Shown piece by piece: positions 42,481 through 50,455 of a stretch of DNA of 64,000 nucleotides (position 1 is its first letter; each line of letters starts with the position of its first letter). Position numbers and translations under genes: made by a program. Origin of the DNA: an uncultured bacterium (GTDB lineage: Bacteria > Actinomycetota > Coriobacteriia > Coriobacteriales > Coriobacteriaceae); contig CAJMMA010000005.1 in NCBI GenBank assembly GCA_905214435.1, forward strand, positions 1 through 64,000, written 5' to 3'. The notes beneath the pieces are model-generated. The model was not told the origin of the DNA. It searched no databases and saw only the letters and a list, made by a program, of their open reading frames with translations.

Positions 42481-42671
42481 AACAAAAAGAGCTCCCATTG
42501 CTGGGAGCTCTTTCAATCCATGGTGCGGGCGAAAGGACGTCCGCCTATCCGCTGCGCGGATCCGCACCGGCTTCGCCCGCCTGCCGGCGGACTCGCCAGC
42601 TCGCTAAAAACGCTCCGCGTTTTCTTGACGCTCGCTCCTTCACAGGTTCAAGTCCCTGCGATGGGCACATA
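42481..42671 (-). repeat. tRNA tail unit 3, behind tRNA-Leu
   Basis: 42481-42538 repeats, with a few changes, the terminator plus last ~18 nt of tRNA-Leu (42671-42727), period about 189 bp. The cassette at 42539-42640 is nearly identical to those behind tRNA-Arg (ATCCGC-TGC-GCGGAT, CGGCTTCGCCCGCCTGCCGG, AAAACGC-TCC-GCGTTTT). Its far border at 42644-42655 is AGGTTCAAGTCC, the inverted T-arm of tRNA-Leu, not of tRNA-Arg. Confidence 0.85.
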
Positions 42672-42672
42672 A

Positions 42673-42698
42673 CAAAAAAGCCCCCATTGCTGGGAGCT
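42673..42698 (-). terminator. terminator of tRNA-Leu
   Basis: An 8-bp stem with one mismatch (AGCCCCCA against TGGGAGCT), then TTTTTTGTT on the minus strand; duplicated in the tail unit. Confidence 0.82.
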
Positions 42699-42709
42699 CT
42701 TTCAATCAA

Positions 42710-42796
42710 TGGTGCGGGCGAAAGGACTTGAACCTTCATGGGGTTGCCCCCATACGGACCTGAACCGTACGCGTCTGCCAATTCCGCCACGCCCGC
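42710..42796 (-). tRNA. tRNA-Leu (CAG)
   Basis: An 87-nt type II tRNA with an encoded CCA. Acceptor GCGGGCG/CGCCCGC is perfect, the anticodon loop TTCAGGT gives CAG, and a variable arm is closed by GGGG/CCCC. Minus-strand promoter TTGCGT, 17 nt, TATTCT overlaps the end of the tatD gap. Followed by a tail unit. Confidence 0.97.
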
Positions 42797-42839
42797 GTGC
42801 AGGAATTAGAATAACGGAGCGCCATCGCGAACGCAAGAA

Positions 42840-43757
42840 CTATTTTTGAAAAAGTTTGCAGGCATTTTCCCAAGCGGCTTGCGCGATTGTTTCGGCGTCC
42901 TCACCAGTGCGATCGACACGGTCGTTAACCAGCGCGTTTGCCGTAATGGAGATCATTGCGGGCTCGCATTCAAGACCGCGGATGGGCTCCGGAGCCATAT
43001 ACGGGCAATCCGTCTCGAACAAAATGCGGTCGAGCGGGGTCGCCGCAAATGCCTCGCGCACGTCGTCGTTGCGCTTAAAGGTGGCCGCACCACCATAGGC
43101 GATATAGCAGCCCAGCTTCACAAAGCGCTCCATCGTGGCGCGGTCCTCGCCAAAGCAGTGCAGCACACAACCGGCCTGGGGCACGCCCACCTCACGAAGC
43201 ACGTTGTACGCATCCATATGCGAGGTGCGCTCCCCATCCGAGTCCTCGTGCCGCAGGTGCAACTCCACCGGCACGTTACGGCACGCGGCAAGCTCGAGCT
43301 GGCGCGCCATGCAGTCAATCTGCACGTTATGAGGTGCCGGCGCGATATCGTCATCATAGTCCATGTGGTAGTCCAGGCCGATTTCGCCAATACCGGCGCA
43401 TAAGGGGTCATCGAGTGCGGCAACGACCTGTGCGTGAACGTCGTCGGTATAGTCCGGCGCGCCATACGGATGCACGCCGGCAAGATACTTGATCTGCGGG
43501 ATATCCTGCATCGGCAGAATCTCGCGCGTCAGCCAGTCGCTATAGTCCGTCACGCTGCGCTTATCGGCAATGGGATCGAAGACCGTCACCAACAGGTCGA
43601 TGCCCGCGGCTTTGGCGCGCACGAGTGTCTCGGGCACTTCTTTGCCCCAAAACGGAAGCAGATGCGCATGCGTGTCAGCAAGCGGTGCCAAGGGCACGGG
43701 ACAAGCAACCGTCTTCTTTTTCTTGGTAAACGTCACGCGTTCGGCATTAGGCATCAT
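42840..43757 (-). CDS. tatD: TatD-family metal-dependent hydrolase
   Basis: A 305-residue protein of the amidohydrolase fold, predicted 3'-5' exonuclease or D-aminoacyl-tRNA hydrolase. Metal ligands are visible: ADTHAHLLPF (His-x-His), GIGEIGLDYH (Glu), VELHLRHEDSDG, VLHCFGED, and FETDCPYMAPEP. A basic 15-residue N-terminal extension (VTFTKKKKTVACP) precedes the domain. It overlaps the upstream rsmA stop codon by 11 bp, the common metG-tatD-rsmA neighbourhood in Gram-positive bacteria, here in the order metG, rsmA, tatD. Confidence 0.9.
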   Translation of the reverse strand: MMPNAERVTFTKKKKTVACPVPLAPLADTHAHLLPFWGKEVPETLVRAKAAGIDLLVTVFDPIADKRSVTDYSDWLTREILPMQDIPQIKYLAGVHPYGAPDYTDDVHAQVVAALDDPLCAGIGEIGLDYHMDYDDDIAPAPHNVQIDCMARQLELAACRNVPVELHLRHEDSDGERTSHMDAYNVLREVGVPQAGCVLHCFGEDRATMERFVKLGCYIAYGGAATFKRNDDVREAFAATPLDRILFETDCPYMAPEPIRGLECEPAMISITANALVNDRVDRTGEDAETIAQAAWENACKLFQK

Positions 43758-44607
43758 GGATTAGCTCCTGGGCCAGACGGACAAAGTCGGCAACATCAAG
43801 CGTCTCGGCGCGCGTGGTGGGTGCGATACCGCAAGCCTCAAAGGCGGCATCGAGCACGTCCTTGGCAAAACCGTTGGCGCTCATGGAATTGCGGATGGTC
43901 TTGCGACGCTGAGCAAATGCAGCGTCAATCACGCGGGCCACAAATTCGCGATCGAGTTCTTCGGGCACCACACCGTCAACACGGTCGATACGCACGACGG
44001 CCGAGTCCACGTGCGGCGCCGGCATAAAGCAACGCGGCGGCACCTCAAAGCGACCCGTCACCTGCGCATACAGGCCGAGCTTTGCCGTATAGCCGCCATA
44101 GGTCTTGTTGCCCGGCACTGCGGCAATGCGATCGGCAACCTCCTTTTGCACCATGACGACAGCGCGCTTAAGCGCGGGCATCGTCTGGAAGAACTGAAGA
44201 ATGATCGTCGCCGCCACGTTATAGGGCAGATTCGCGACAAACACCGTGGGTTCACCACCGGCGGCCTGCTCAATCTGCTCCGGCGTCACCTTGAGCGCAT
44301 CGCCCATGATAAAGCGGAAGTTGGCATAGTCGGCGGCGTGGGCATCGAGCACCGGCTCAAGCTCGGGATCGGCCTCAATGGACGTAACGCACGCCGCTTC
44401 CTGCAGTAACGCAAGTGTCAACGTTCCACAACCCGGACCCACCTCGAGTACGCGCTCGTCACCTGCAAGCTCGGCAAGCTCGCAGATACGCTCGATCACA
44501 TGATTGTCGATTAGAAAGTTCTGGCCCAGGCGATGCTTGGTCGCAAGGCCAAACTCCTCCAGCAGCTCCCTGGTGGCCGTGGGGTTTGCCAAAGGCGAAG
44601 TTGTCAT
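43747..44607 (-). CDS. rsmA: 16S rRNA dimethyladenosine transferase RsmA (KsgA)
   Basis: A 286-residue methyltransferase that dimethylates A1518 and A1519 of 16S rRNA during small-subunit maturation. It shows KHRLGQNFLID at the N-terminus, the SAM-binding motif VLEVGPGCGTLTLALLQ, the catalytic FVANLPYNVAATII, and a helical C-terminal domain with FAQRRKTIRNS. The start at 44607 has AAGGAGG upstream. Overlaps tatD by 11 bp. Confidence 0.96.
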   Translation of the reverse strand: MTTSPLANPTATRELLEEFGLATKHRLGQNFLIDNHVIERICELAELAGDERVLEVGPGCGTLTLALLQEAACVTSIEADPELEPVLDAHAADYANFRFIMGDALKVTPEQIEQAAGGEPTVFVANLPYNVAATIILQFFQTMPALKRAVVMVQKEVADRIAAVPGNKTYGGYTAKLGLYAQVTGRFEVPPRCFMPAPHVDSAVVRIDRVDGVVPEELDREFVARVIDAAFAQRRKTIRNSMSANGFAKDVLDAAFEACGIAPTTRAETLDVADFVRLAQELIHDA

Positions 44608-44642
44608 GGTTGCCTCCTTAGCATGATGGCGGCGTCTTGAAA

Positions 44643-44675
44643 CAAAAGGGCATGGACCGTGGCGGCCATGCCCTT
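44643..44675 (-). terminator. terminator of metG
   Basis: A 10-bp perfect stem (AAGGGCATGG, 44646-44655 with 44666-44675) followed on the minus strand by TTTGTTTC, 43 bp past the metG stop codon. Confidence 0.85.
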
Positions 44676-44717
44676 ACAGCTAAACAGCAAATTGCCGATA
44701 TGGCGCTCGCGCGGTCT

Positions 44718-46319
44718 CTACGCCAGACGCGGGAACAGCGGATCGCCCTTCTCGACGGGCTGACCACCAGCAAGCAGGCCCCAAGCGCAAATGCCCTTGA
44801 GGTCGTCGCTCGCGGCCTCGCCCTCACAGGACAGGCGGCGCAGAGCCTCGACAGAAGTCTGAGGCATGAGCGGCATCAGCAGGTGGGCGGCGATGCGGAT
44901 GGCCTCGAGCAGGTTGTAAATCACAAATGCCAGCTCGTCAGCCTTGGCCTCGTCCTTGGCAAGCGCCCAGGGCTCGGAGTCCTCGATGTAGTGGTTGGCG
45001 GCATGGATGAGCTCCATGACCTCATCCTTGGCTCCGCCGTAATCGAGCATGTCCATCTTGGCCATGTAGCGCTCGACCAAACCGTCGGCAATCTTTGCCA
45101 GCGGGTTATCGAACGCGTCGGCAGACGCCGGTTTAGCCGGGGCGCAGCCGTCAAAGTACTTTGTGCTCATGTTGAGCGAGCGCGAAATGAGGTTGCCCCA
45201 GCTGTTGGCCAGATCGGCGTTGTAGACCTGCTCCATGCGATCGAAGCTGATGGCGCCGTCGGTGCCGGGGACCACGTCGGTCATAAAGTAATAGCGATAG
45301 CCCTCAACGCCCAGCATGTCGATAACGTCCTGCGGAGCGATGGCGTTACCGCGGCTCTTGGACATCTTCTCGGCCTTGCCGGTCTCGGCATTGCGCACGG
45401 TCAGGAAGCCGTGGGCAAAGACGTGCTCGGGCAGGGCCTCGCCGATGGCCATGAGCATGGCGGGCCAAATGACGCAGTGGAAGCGGATGATGTCCTTACC
45501 CACGATGTGGAACTGCGCGGGCCAGCGATAGGCCAGCTCGGCACGCGCCTCGTCGGTGTCGACACCGTAGCCGACGGCCGTCATATAGTTGAGCAGCGCA
45601 TCGAACCACACGTAGGTCACGTGACCCTCGTCAAACGGGACCTGAATGCCCCAGTCAAAGCTCGTGCGGCTCACGGAAAGGTCGTTAAGGCCGCCCTCGA
45701 CAAAGCTACGTACCTCGTTCATGCGGAACGCAGGCTCGACAAAGTCGGGGTGCTCGTCATAGAGCTTGAGAAGCTTGTCCTGGAAGGCGGAAAGCTTAAA
45801 GAAGTAGGACTCCTCCTGCACGCGCTCAAGCGGACGGTGGCAGTCGGGGCATAGATGCTGGCCGACGCTGCCGTACTCCTCGTCGCCCTTCTGGACCTGC
45901 GTATCAGTGAAGTAGGTCTCGTCAGGCACGCAATACCAACCGTCGTAGCTGCCCTTATACAGGTAACCGGACTCCTTCATGCGCTCCCACAGATACTGCA
46001 CGGCATGATGCTGGCGCGGCTCGGTGGTGCGGATGAAGTCGTCGTTGGAAATCTCGAGCTTGCTCCAAAGCTCCTTGAAGTGCGGGGCCTGGCTATCGGT
46101 CCACTCCTGCGGCGTCATGCCATGCTTGGCTGCGGCCTCGGCGACCTTCTCGCCGTGCTCGTCCATGCCGGTCAGGAACTTGACGTTATAGCCGGCGGAA
46201 CGGCGATAGCGAGCCTGAACGTCGGCGATGATGGTGGAATAAGCCGTGCCCAGGTGCGGATCGGCGTTGACGTAGTAGATGGGCGTCGTGATAAAGAACG
46301 AAGGCTTGCTTTGATCCAT
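44718..46319 (-). CDS. metG: methionyl-tRNA synthetase
   Basis: A 533-residue class I synthetase. It has the HIGH-type motif DPHLGTAYSTIIAD, KMSKS (AEKMSKSRGN), the connective domain with HLCPDCHRPLERVQEESYFF, and a helical anticodon-binding domain with NSWGNLISRSLNM. The first half of the connective metal site reads GWYCVPDETYF, with one cysteine instead of a pair, so only one full CxxC is left. There is no C-terminal tRNA-binding (EMAP) domain, so it is the shorter form. The start at 46319 has GGAGGAC upstream. Forms the head of metG-rsmA-tatD but ends in its own terminator. Confidence 0.96.
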   Translation of the reverse strand: MDQSKPSFFITTPIYYVNADPHLGTAYSTIIADVQARYRRSAGYNVKFLTGMDEHGEKVAEAAAKHGMTPQEWTDSQAPHFKELWSKLEISNDDFIRTTEPRQHHAVQYLWERMKESGYLYKGSYDGWYCVPDETYFTDTQVQKGDEEYGSVGQHLCPDCHRPLERVQEESYFFKLSAFQDKLLKLYDEHPDFVEPAFRMNEVRSFVEGGLNDLSVSRTSFDWGIQVPFDEGHVTYVWFDALLNYMTAVGYGVDTDEARAELAYRWPAQFHIVGKDIIRFHCVIWPAMLMAIGEALPEHVFAHGFLTVRNAETGKAEKMSKSRGNAIAPQDVIDMLGVEGYRYYFMTDVVPGTDGAISFDRMEQVYNADLANSWGNLISRSLNMSTKYFDGCAPAKPASADAFDNPLAKIADGLVERYMAKMDMLDYGGAKDEVMELIHAANHYIEDSEPWALAKDEAKADELAFVIYNLLEAIRIAAHLLMPLMPQTSVEALRRLSCEGEAASDDLKGICAWGLLAGGQPVEKGDPLFPRLA

Positions 46320-46388
46320 GGGGTTTGTCCTCCAGAAAAACGTTGCATACAGGGGATGATTCTAGCGCAAGGGCTGGATATCCTCCAT

Positions 46389-47267
46389 CTATTGCATATC
46401 GAGCACCATGGCATAGACATCGCGCTTGCGGCGCGAATACTTCTGAGACAGGCGCTTGGCCACCGCAGACGCGGGCTCCCCCTCCTCGAGCGCGGCGCGG
46501 ATATCCTCGCGCAGGGCCTCGTCGGGATCCGCTACCGCGGCGCCAACCGGCGCGATACCGGCCTCCTCATCCTCGCTCGGTGGCGCGATGACCAGCGCAA
46601 TCTCGCCCTTTACCTCGCCGCGAGCACGCAGCTCCTCGGCAAGCTGGTCAGCGGGCCCGCGCAAGACCTCCTCGTGCAGCTTGGTGAGTTCGCGGCAGAC
46701 GGCAACCTCACGCTGGGGAAAGACCTCCGCCACGGCCTCGAGCGTCGCCACGATGCGATGTGGAGACTCGTAGAAGATGAGTGCGCCGGGCACCACGGCA
46801 AGGCGCTGCAAACGGCGCACACGGTCACCGTGCTTTCGGCCCAAAAAGCCCTCGAAGAAAAAATGCTCGCAGGGAATGCCGGACGAAACAAGCGCCGTGA
46901 CGCAAGCAGAGGGCCCGGGAATAACTTCGACGGGCAAATCGGCCTCACGCGCCGCCTCGACCAGCGCCTGGCCGGGATCGGACACGCTCGGCATGCCGGC
47001 GTCCGAGGCAAAGGCGAGGGTCTCCCCCGCCAGCAGACGGTCGACCAGGCCGGCAGCGCGGCTAGCGATCACATTCTCGTCGCAACGGACAAGCGGCTTG
47101 GAAATGCCCAGGTGCATCAGCAGCTTTGACGTCACACGCGTGTCTTCGCAGCAGATGACATCGGCAGCGGCAAAGGCCTCGCCAACGCGCGGGGACAGGT
47201 CACCCAGGTTGCCGATGGGCGTGCCGACCACATAGAGTTTGCCCGTATGGGCGCTGTTTTGCGTCAT
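46389..47267 (-). CDS. rsmI: 16S rRNA cytidine-1402 2'-O-methyltransferase RsmI
   Basis: A 292-residue tetrapyrrole-methylase-fold enzyme that methylates C1402 of 16S rRNA. It shows KLYVVGTPIGNLGDLSPR at the N-terminus, ICCEDTRVTSKLL, ASDAGMPSVSDPG (SAM site), and FFEGFLGRKHGDRVRRLQ. The C-terminal 50 residues are an acidic linker and a short basic helix (SAVAKRLSQKYSRRKRDVY), typical of RsmI. Its start is 7 bp after the stop codon of the GH5-like gene on the same strand. Confidence 0.94.
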   Translation of the reverse strand: MTQNSAHTGKLYVVGTPIGNLGDLSPRVGEAFAAADVICCEDTRVTSKLLMHLGISKPLVRCDENVIASRAAGLVDRLLAGETLAFASDAGMPSVSDPGQALVEAAREADLPVEVIPGPSACVTALVSSGIPCEHFFFEGFLGRKHGDRVRRLQRLAVVPGALIFYESPHRIVATLEAVAEVFPQREVAVCRELTKLHEEVLRGPADQLAEELRARGEVKGEIALVIAPPSEDEEAGIAPVGAAVADPDEALREDIRAALEEGEPASAVAKRLSQKYSRRKRDVYAMVLDMQ

Positions 47268-47273
47268 ATCAAC

Positions 47274-48335
47274 CTATTCAATCATGCCGCGCTCGAGCGT
47301 ACCGAGCGCCGCGCGGGCGTCCCATGCTGCAATGCGCTTCTCGGTCTTCCACGTTTGGAAGAACCAACCGGCAGCCGGCGCAAACGAAGCCAGCTGGTTG
47401 GCGATAAACACGCGCTCGTAGGCATTGCGGCCCTCGGGCGTAACCGACGAGTTGGCAAAGATCGCCGCGCCCGACCATTCGCCCACCAGCACGGGGAACC
47501 CAGTCGAAATCGCTTCTTTAAGCTCGCGCTTGTTACGCGAAATCGCCGTCGTCAGCCCGCGAGGGCTCGTGATGTCGAGCGCATACTCGTCGCGGTAATG
47601 GTACAGGTGAAGGTCCATGTAGACGTTCTTGTACTTGGCGCCGCGCATAAAATGCTTCCACTCGCTGGGATGCCCCGACGACGAGAAGACGACGATCTTA
47701 TCCTCGGGCATATACGAACGGACGAGCTCGTAGGCATCGCGATAGAAATTGCGCAGGTAGTGAGCGGGAATGCCATCCGTCATGGTGAAGAGGCTCTTGC
47801 GAACGCTCATCTGCGGCGTGTCCAGCAGCTCAATGCCCAGCAGGCTCTCGGCCTCGCCATAGCGATCGGCCAAGCGCTCGAGCACGTCGAGTGCGACATG
47901 GCGGCCGTTGGTGGACGAATGCCACTCGGCAACAGCCTCCGGCGTGGTGGGCGAATCGTTGGAATCGCCCTGGCCACCGGGCACGGTTGCCAGATCGAGC
48001 AGCACGCGGATGTCGTACTTGGCAGCCCACTCAATCGCGCGGTCGATGTAATCGACAACCGATATGTAGGAGGCATCGGACTCCTGTGAGCCAAAGGCAT
48101 ACCAAGGCACCGGCAGACGCACGGCATTGAGACCGATCTGCGCCATGCGACGAAAATCGTCCTCGCTCACAAACGTCTCGTAATGGCGGCGCATGCGCTC
48201 GTTATAGGCGGCGGTACCCATGGCCTCCTGTAGCTCGGCCGCGTTGGATGCACCGGTCGCCGCGTACAGCGACGGGGTCACCCAAGGCTCGGGAATAAAC
48301 CAGCCAGAGAGATTAACGCCGAGTATCCTCTCCAT
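47274..48335 (-). CDS. GH5-like protein (exo-beta-1,3-glucanase fold), acid/base glutamate missing
   Basis: A 353-residue protein resembling glycoside hydrolase family 5 exo-glucanases. It has GVNLSGWFIPEPWVTPSLY, the FRRMAQIGLNAVRLPVPWYAF beta strand and a nucleophile region VLVGEWSGAA with its Glu. At the place of the catalytic acid/base (LLNEP in active enzymes) it reads GIELLDTPQ, so the Asn-Glu pair is Asp-Thr. It has no signal peptide. The start at 48335 (AAGGGGG upstream) is clear; an earlier in-frame start at 48557 is unlikely. Activity is therefore doubtful: it may be a carbohydrate-binding pseudoenzyme or use another residue. Cotranscribed with rsmI. Confidence 0.8.
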   Translation of the reverse strand: MERILGVNLSGWFIPEPWVTPSLYAATGASNAAELQEAMGTAAYNERMRRHYETFVSEDDFRRMAQIGLNAVRLPVPWYAFGSQESDASYISVVDYIDRAIEWAAKYDIRVLLDLATVPGGQGDSNDSPTTPEAVAEWHSSTNGRHVALDVLERLADRYGEAESLLGIELLDTPQMSVRKSLFTMTDGIPAHYLRNFYRDAYELVRSYMPEDKIVVFSSSGHPSEWKHFMRGAKYKNVYMDLHLYHYRDEYALDITSPRGLTTAISRNKRELKEAISTGFPVLVGEWSGAAIFANSSVTPEGRNAYERVFIANQLASFAPAAGWFFQTWKTEKRIAAWDARAALGTLERGMIE

Positions 48336-48586
48336 CACTGCCCCCTTCGGATCATGCAGGTCGAACCCGCATCGTATTGCATAGGATAAGTATCGTTTTG
48401 AGTATACCCACGTGTGCGGACAGGCGACCGAACGGTCTGTAAAGCGACGCGAAAGTGGGAGGAATGTCTGGGAGCAGACGAGCTCGGGATGGTGCGATGA
48501 GGTGTGTACGCGCGCCAGAGGCAGGCACCGGAAAGCATGTCCCGTTCTATCGCTCAATAATGGGGCGCATTTTCCGCAGAACCCTA

Positions 48587-48772
48587 CATAAAAGAAAAGG
48601 ACCCCTTTGCAGAGGTCCTAGTCAATTCAAGGTGGCGGGGAAGGGAATCGCGTCCGCGCGCTGCGCGGACGGACCGCTGCGGCGCTTACGCGCCTTGCGA
48701 GCTGCGCTGGCAAACGCTTACGCGTTTACTCAGCTCCGCGCCCTCACGGGGTTCGATTCCATGTGGGGGCTG
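48587..48772 (-). repeat. tRNA tail unit 4, behind tRNA-Phe
   Basis: 48587-48650 repeats exactly, over 64 bp, the terminator plus last 18 nt of tRNA-Phe at 48773-48836, period 186 bp. The cassette (48651-48747) differs in sequence from units 1-3 but has matching hairpins: CGTCCGCGC-GCT-GCGCGGACG, GGCGC-TTAC-GCGCC and AAACGC-TTAC-GCGTTT. Its border at 48748-48760 is GGGGTTCGATTCC, the inverted T-arm of tRNA-Phe. The 250 bp before it (48336-48586) show nothing. Confidence 0.85.
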
Positions 48773-48776
48773 CATA

Positions 48777-48804
48777 AAAGAAAAGGACCCCTTTGCAGAG
48801 GTCC
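48777..48804 (-). terminator. terminator of tRNA-Phe
   Basis: An 8-bp stem with one mismatch (GGACCCCT against AGAGGTCC), then TTTTCTTTTATG on the minus strand; duplicated in the tail unit. Confidence 0.8.
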
Positions 48805-48818
48805 TAGTCAATTCAAGG

Positions 48819-48891
<73 letters not shown>

Positions 48892-49014
48892 ATTTGAGGT
48901 GTGCCTTGTTTCAAGGCTTGATTAGTATAACCAAGGACGCGTTCCGGTCAACCGAGAATTTTAAAAAAGTTTTTGAGCACAGCCTCGGTTCTTTAAATCG
49001 GCACGTCAGAGGCA

Positions 49015-49299
49015 TCAGCCGGCAGCAAGAAGTTTTTCGCTCAGAGCCGCACGGGCAAACTCACTTGGCGTCATCCCCTCGGCAGCCGCCCGTCGACGAA
49101 TGGCCTCCTTCATTCCCAGAGGAATCTTGACCGACAGCGTTGCCGTCCCCTCACCCGAGAGTGGGGGCCGTCCATGCACGATCCCACCAACGGTGTGTTC
49201 GCCATCCGGAAACTCTCCGCGCTCGTACGACTCGCACCACGCGTCAATCATTTCATCCGTTACAACCTGACCATTAGCGGCCGTATACGTCTTGCCCAT
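49015..49299 (-). CDS. CopG/RHH-type antitoxin
   Basis: A 94-residue protein. The C-terminal half (SVKIPLGMKEAIRRRAAAEG then TPSEFARAALSEKLLAA) is a ribbon-helix-helix DNA-binding domain. The N-terminal half starts MGKTYTAANGQVVTDEMIDA and carries an acidic segment that would bind the toxin. It overlaps the upstream toxin gene by 26 bp. In such modules the complex represses its own promoter. A second ATG three bases earlier is equally possible as a start. Confidence 0.78.
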   Translation of the reverse strand: MGKTYTAANGQVVTDEMIDAWCESYERGEFPDGEHTVGGIVHGRPPLSGEGTATLSVKIPLGMKEAIRRRAAAEGMTPSEFARAALSEKLLAAG

Positions 49300-49564
49300 C
49301 ATCGACCCCTTTGCCGAGCCCGTTCAATCTCCTGCCAAAATTTCTTCTGGACTGGAGACAAGGCATGAATGATAAGCCCCCACGGACAAGCTCGACCGCG
49401 ACAAGCTCCACGCTTCGTCCGTCTGGGAGCCATCCAATCGCAAGCCATCTCGGCGGCTCGTCCTTCGGCTCGCGACGAATGCACTCAGTAACCGCAAGCC
49501 AAGCGCTAAGCACCTGCTTTTCCGTCAGGTGCTTTTTAGCGTTGGGATGGATCTCAACATCCAT
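49274..49564 (-). CDS. putative toxin of a toxin-antitoxin pair
   Basis: A 96-residue basic protein starting MDVEIHPNAKKHLTEKQVLS, with PPRWLAIGWLPDGRSVELVA and a C-terminal MPCLQSRRNFGRRL. The layout (His-Lys near the start, a GxxxDGR-type strand, a final basic helix) resembles small actinobacterial RelE/BrnT-like toxins. The start at 49564 has GGAGGAG upstream. The toxin gene comes first and the antitoxin second, the reverse of the usual order but normal for BrnTA and HigBA. The mechanism (mRNA cleavage) is inferred from the fold only. Confidence 0.6.
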   Translation of the reverse strand: MDVEIHPNAKKHLTEKQVLSAWLAVTECIRREPKDEPPRWLAIGWLPDGRSVELVAVELVRGGLSFMPCLQSRRNFGRRLNGLGKGVDDGQDVYGR

Positions 49565-49622
49565 GCATCTTCTCCTCCATCTTACCCAATTTCGTATGAC
49601 GAAAGTCCGCTGTCGCCAATTC

Positions 49623-49982
49623 TTAAGCCGGCACGCGTTGGAGAGCAGGGGTCGAAACAATGATTGAAGGACGCTCTAGTACGGCCCAGGCGCCGGGGCA
49701 GGAGCACATACGCCAGGGACGTACGTTTTCGTAGCATACGAGGACATAGCCACGTGCATCGATAAAGGCGATATCGATGGGATAGGCCATAAAACACGTA
49801 TGGACCGAAGAGCAGCGTGGAAATGCCATGACGAGCGGCAGACCGTTGGCGGCAACCGGACACCGTCCCAGCATGCCGCGCAGGCGCACGGCAAACGACT
49901 CCGCCACCGCAAACTCGGCCGGCGTCCAGCCCAGCCTATTGAGTGCCCGCGCGTAGGCGATGTAGGACGAGACCGCGGTCAC
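49623..49982 (-). CDS. DUF192-family protein at the end of the Tad operon
   Basis: A 119-residue protein with the DUF192 core: AVRLRGMLGRCP, PLVMAFPRCSSVHTCFMAYP, IDIAFIDARGYVLVCYENVRPW. The GTG start at 49982 overlaps the stop codon of the TadE gene (ATGTGA arrangement), so translation is coupled. The family has a small beta-barrel fold and is often found near secretion genes; its role in pilus assembly is unknown. Last gene of the operon. Confidence 0.82.
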   Translation of the reverse strand: MTAVSSYIAYARALNRLGWTPAEFAVAESFAVRLRGMLGRCPVAANGLPLVMAFPRCSSVHTCFMAYPIDIAFIDARGYVLVCYENVRPWRMCSCPGAWAVLERPSIIVSTPALQRVPA

Positions 49983-50455
49983 ATGACCACCCCCGGACGC
50001 CATGGATCGACCGTCACCGCGCGCTCGTGCGACAACGTTGTCGGCGCCCCCAGCGGAACGCCAGCGATGCTGAGAGAAGTCGGCCACGGCTCATAGTGCA
50101 TGGTGCAGGTGTAGGTCCTAAACGTACCGGATAGGGAGAGCAGGCCACCATCCGATGCCTCCGCGCCTTGCTCGCTCGACACTTCGATCTGCAAGTCATA
50201 GCCTTCCATGGCATTCAGAATTTGAGTCCGGACCGTCGCCGAGGCATCGACAGAGCTTTCGTCGCCCTCCCCGCTCGGCGCCACGGCGTGCGCCAACACG
50301 ATGTCGGGCACCACGCGGTCGAAGCGCGCGACAGCGCTGGCATAGATCATGACGTTGTATACGATGAGTGCCAGCACCAGCAAAACGGGCGTAACCACTG
50401 CTATCTCCACCGTCGCTTGGGCGCGCTCCTCGCGCAGACGCATGCGGATACTCAT
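49979..50455 (-). CDS. tadE: TadE-like pseudopilin
   Basis: A 158-residue protein with a short basic N-terminus (MSIRMRLREERA), then QATVEIAVVTPVLLVLALIV, a pseudopilin signal plus one transmembrane helix. The predicted prepilin-peptidase cleavage is after Ala in ERA-Q with Glu at +5. The rest is an extracellular domain. Its ATG overlaps by one base the stop codon of the upstream TadG-like gene. TadE proteins are needed for Flp pilus assembly. Confidence 0.83.
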   Translation of the reverse strand: MSIRMRLREERAQATVEIAVVTPVLLVLALIVYNVMIYASAVARFDRVVPDIVLAHAVAPSGEGDESSVDASATVRTQILNAMEGYDLQIEVSSEQGAEASDGGLLSLSGTFRTYTCTMHYEPWPTSLSIAGVPLGAPTTLSHERAVTVDPWRPGVVM

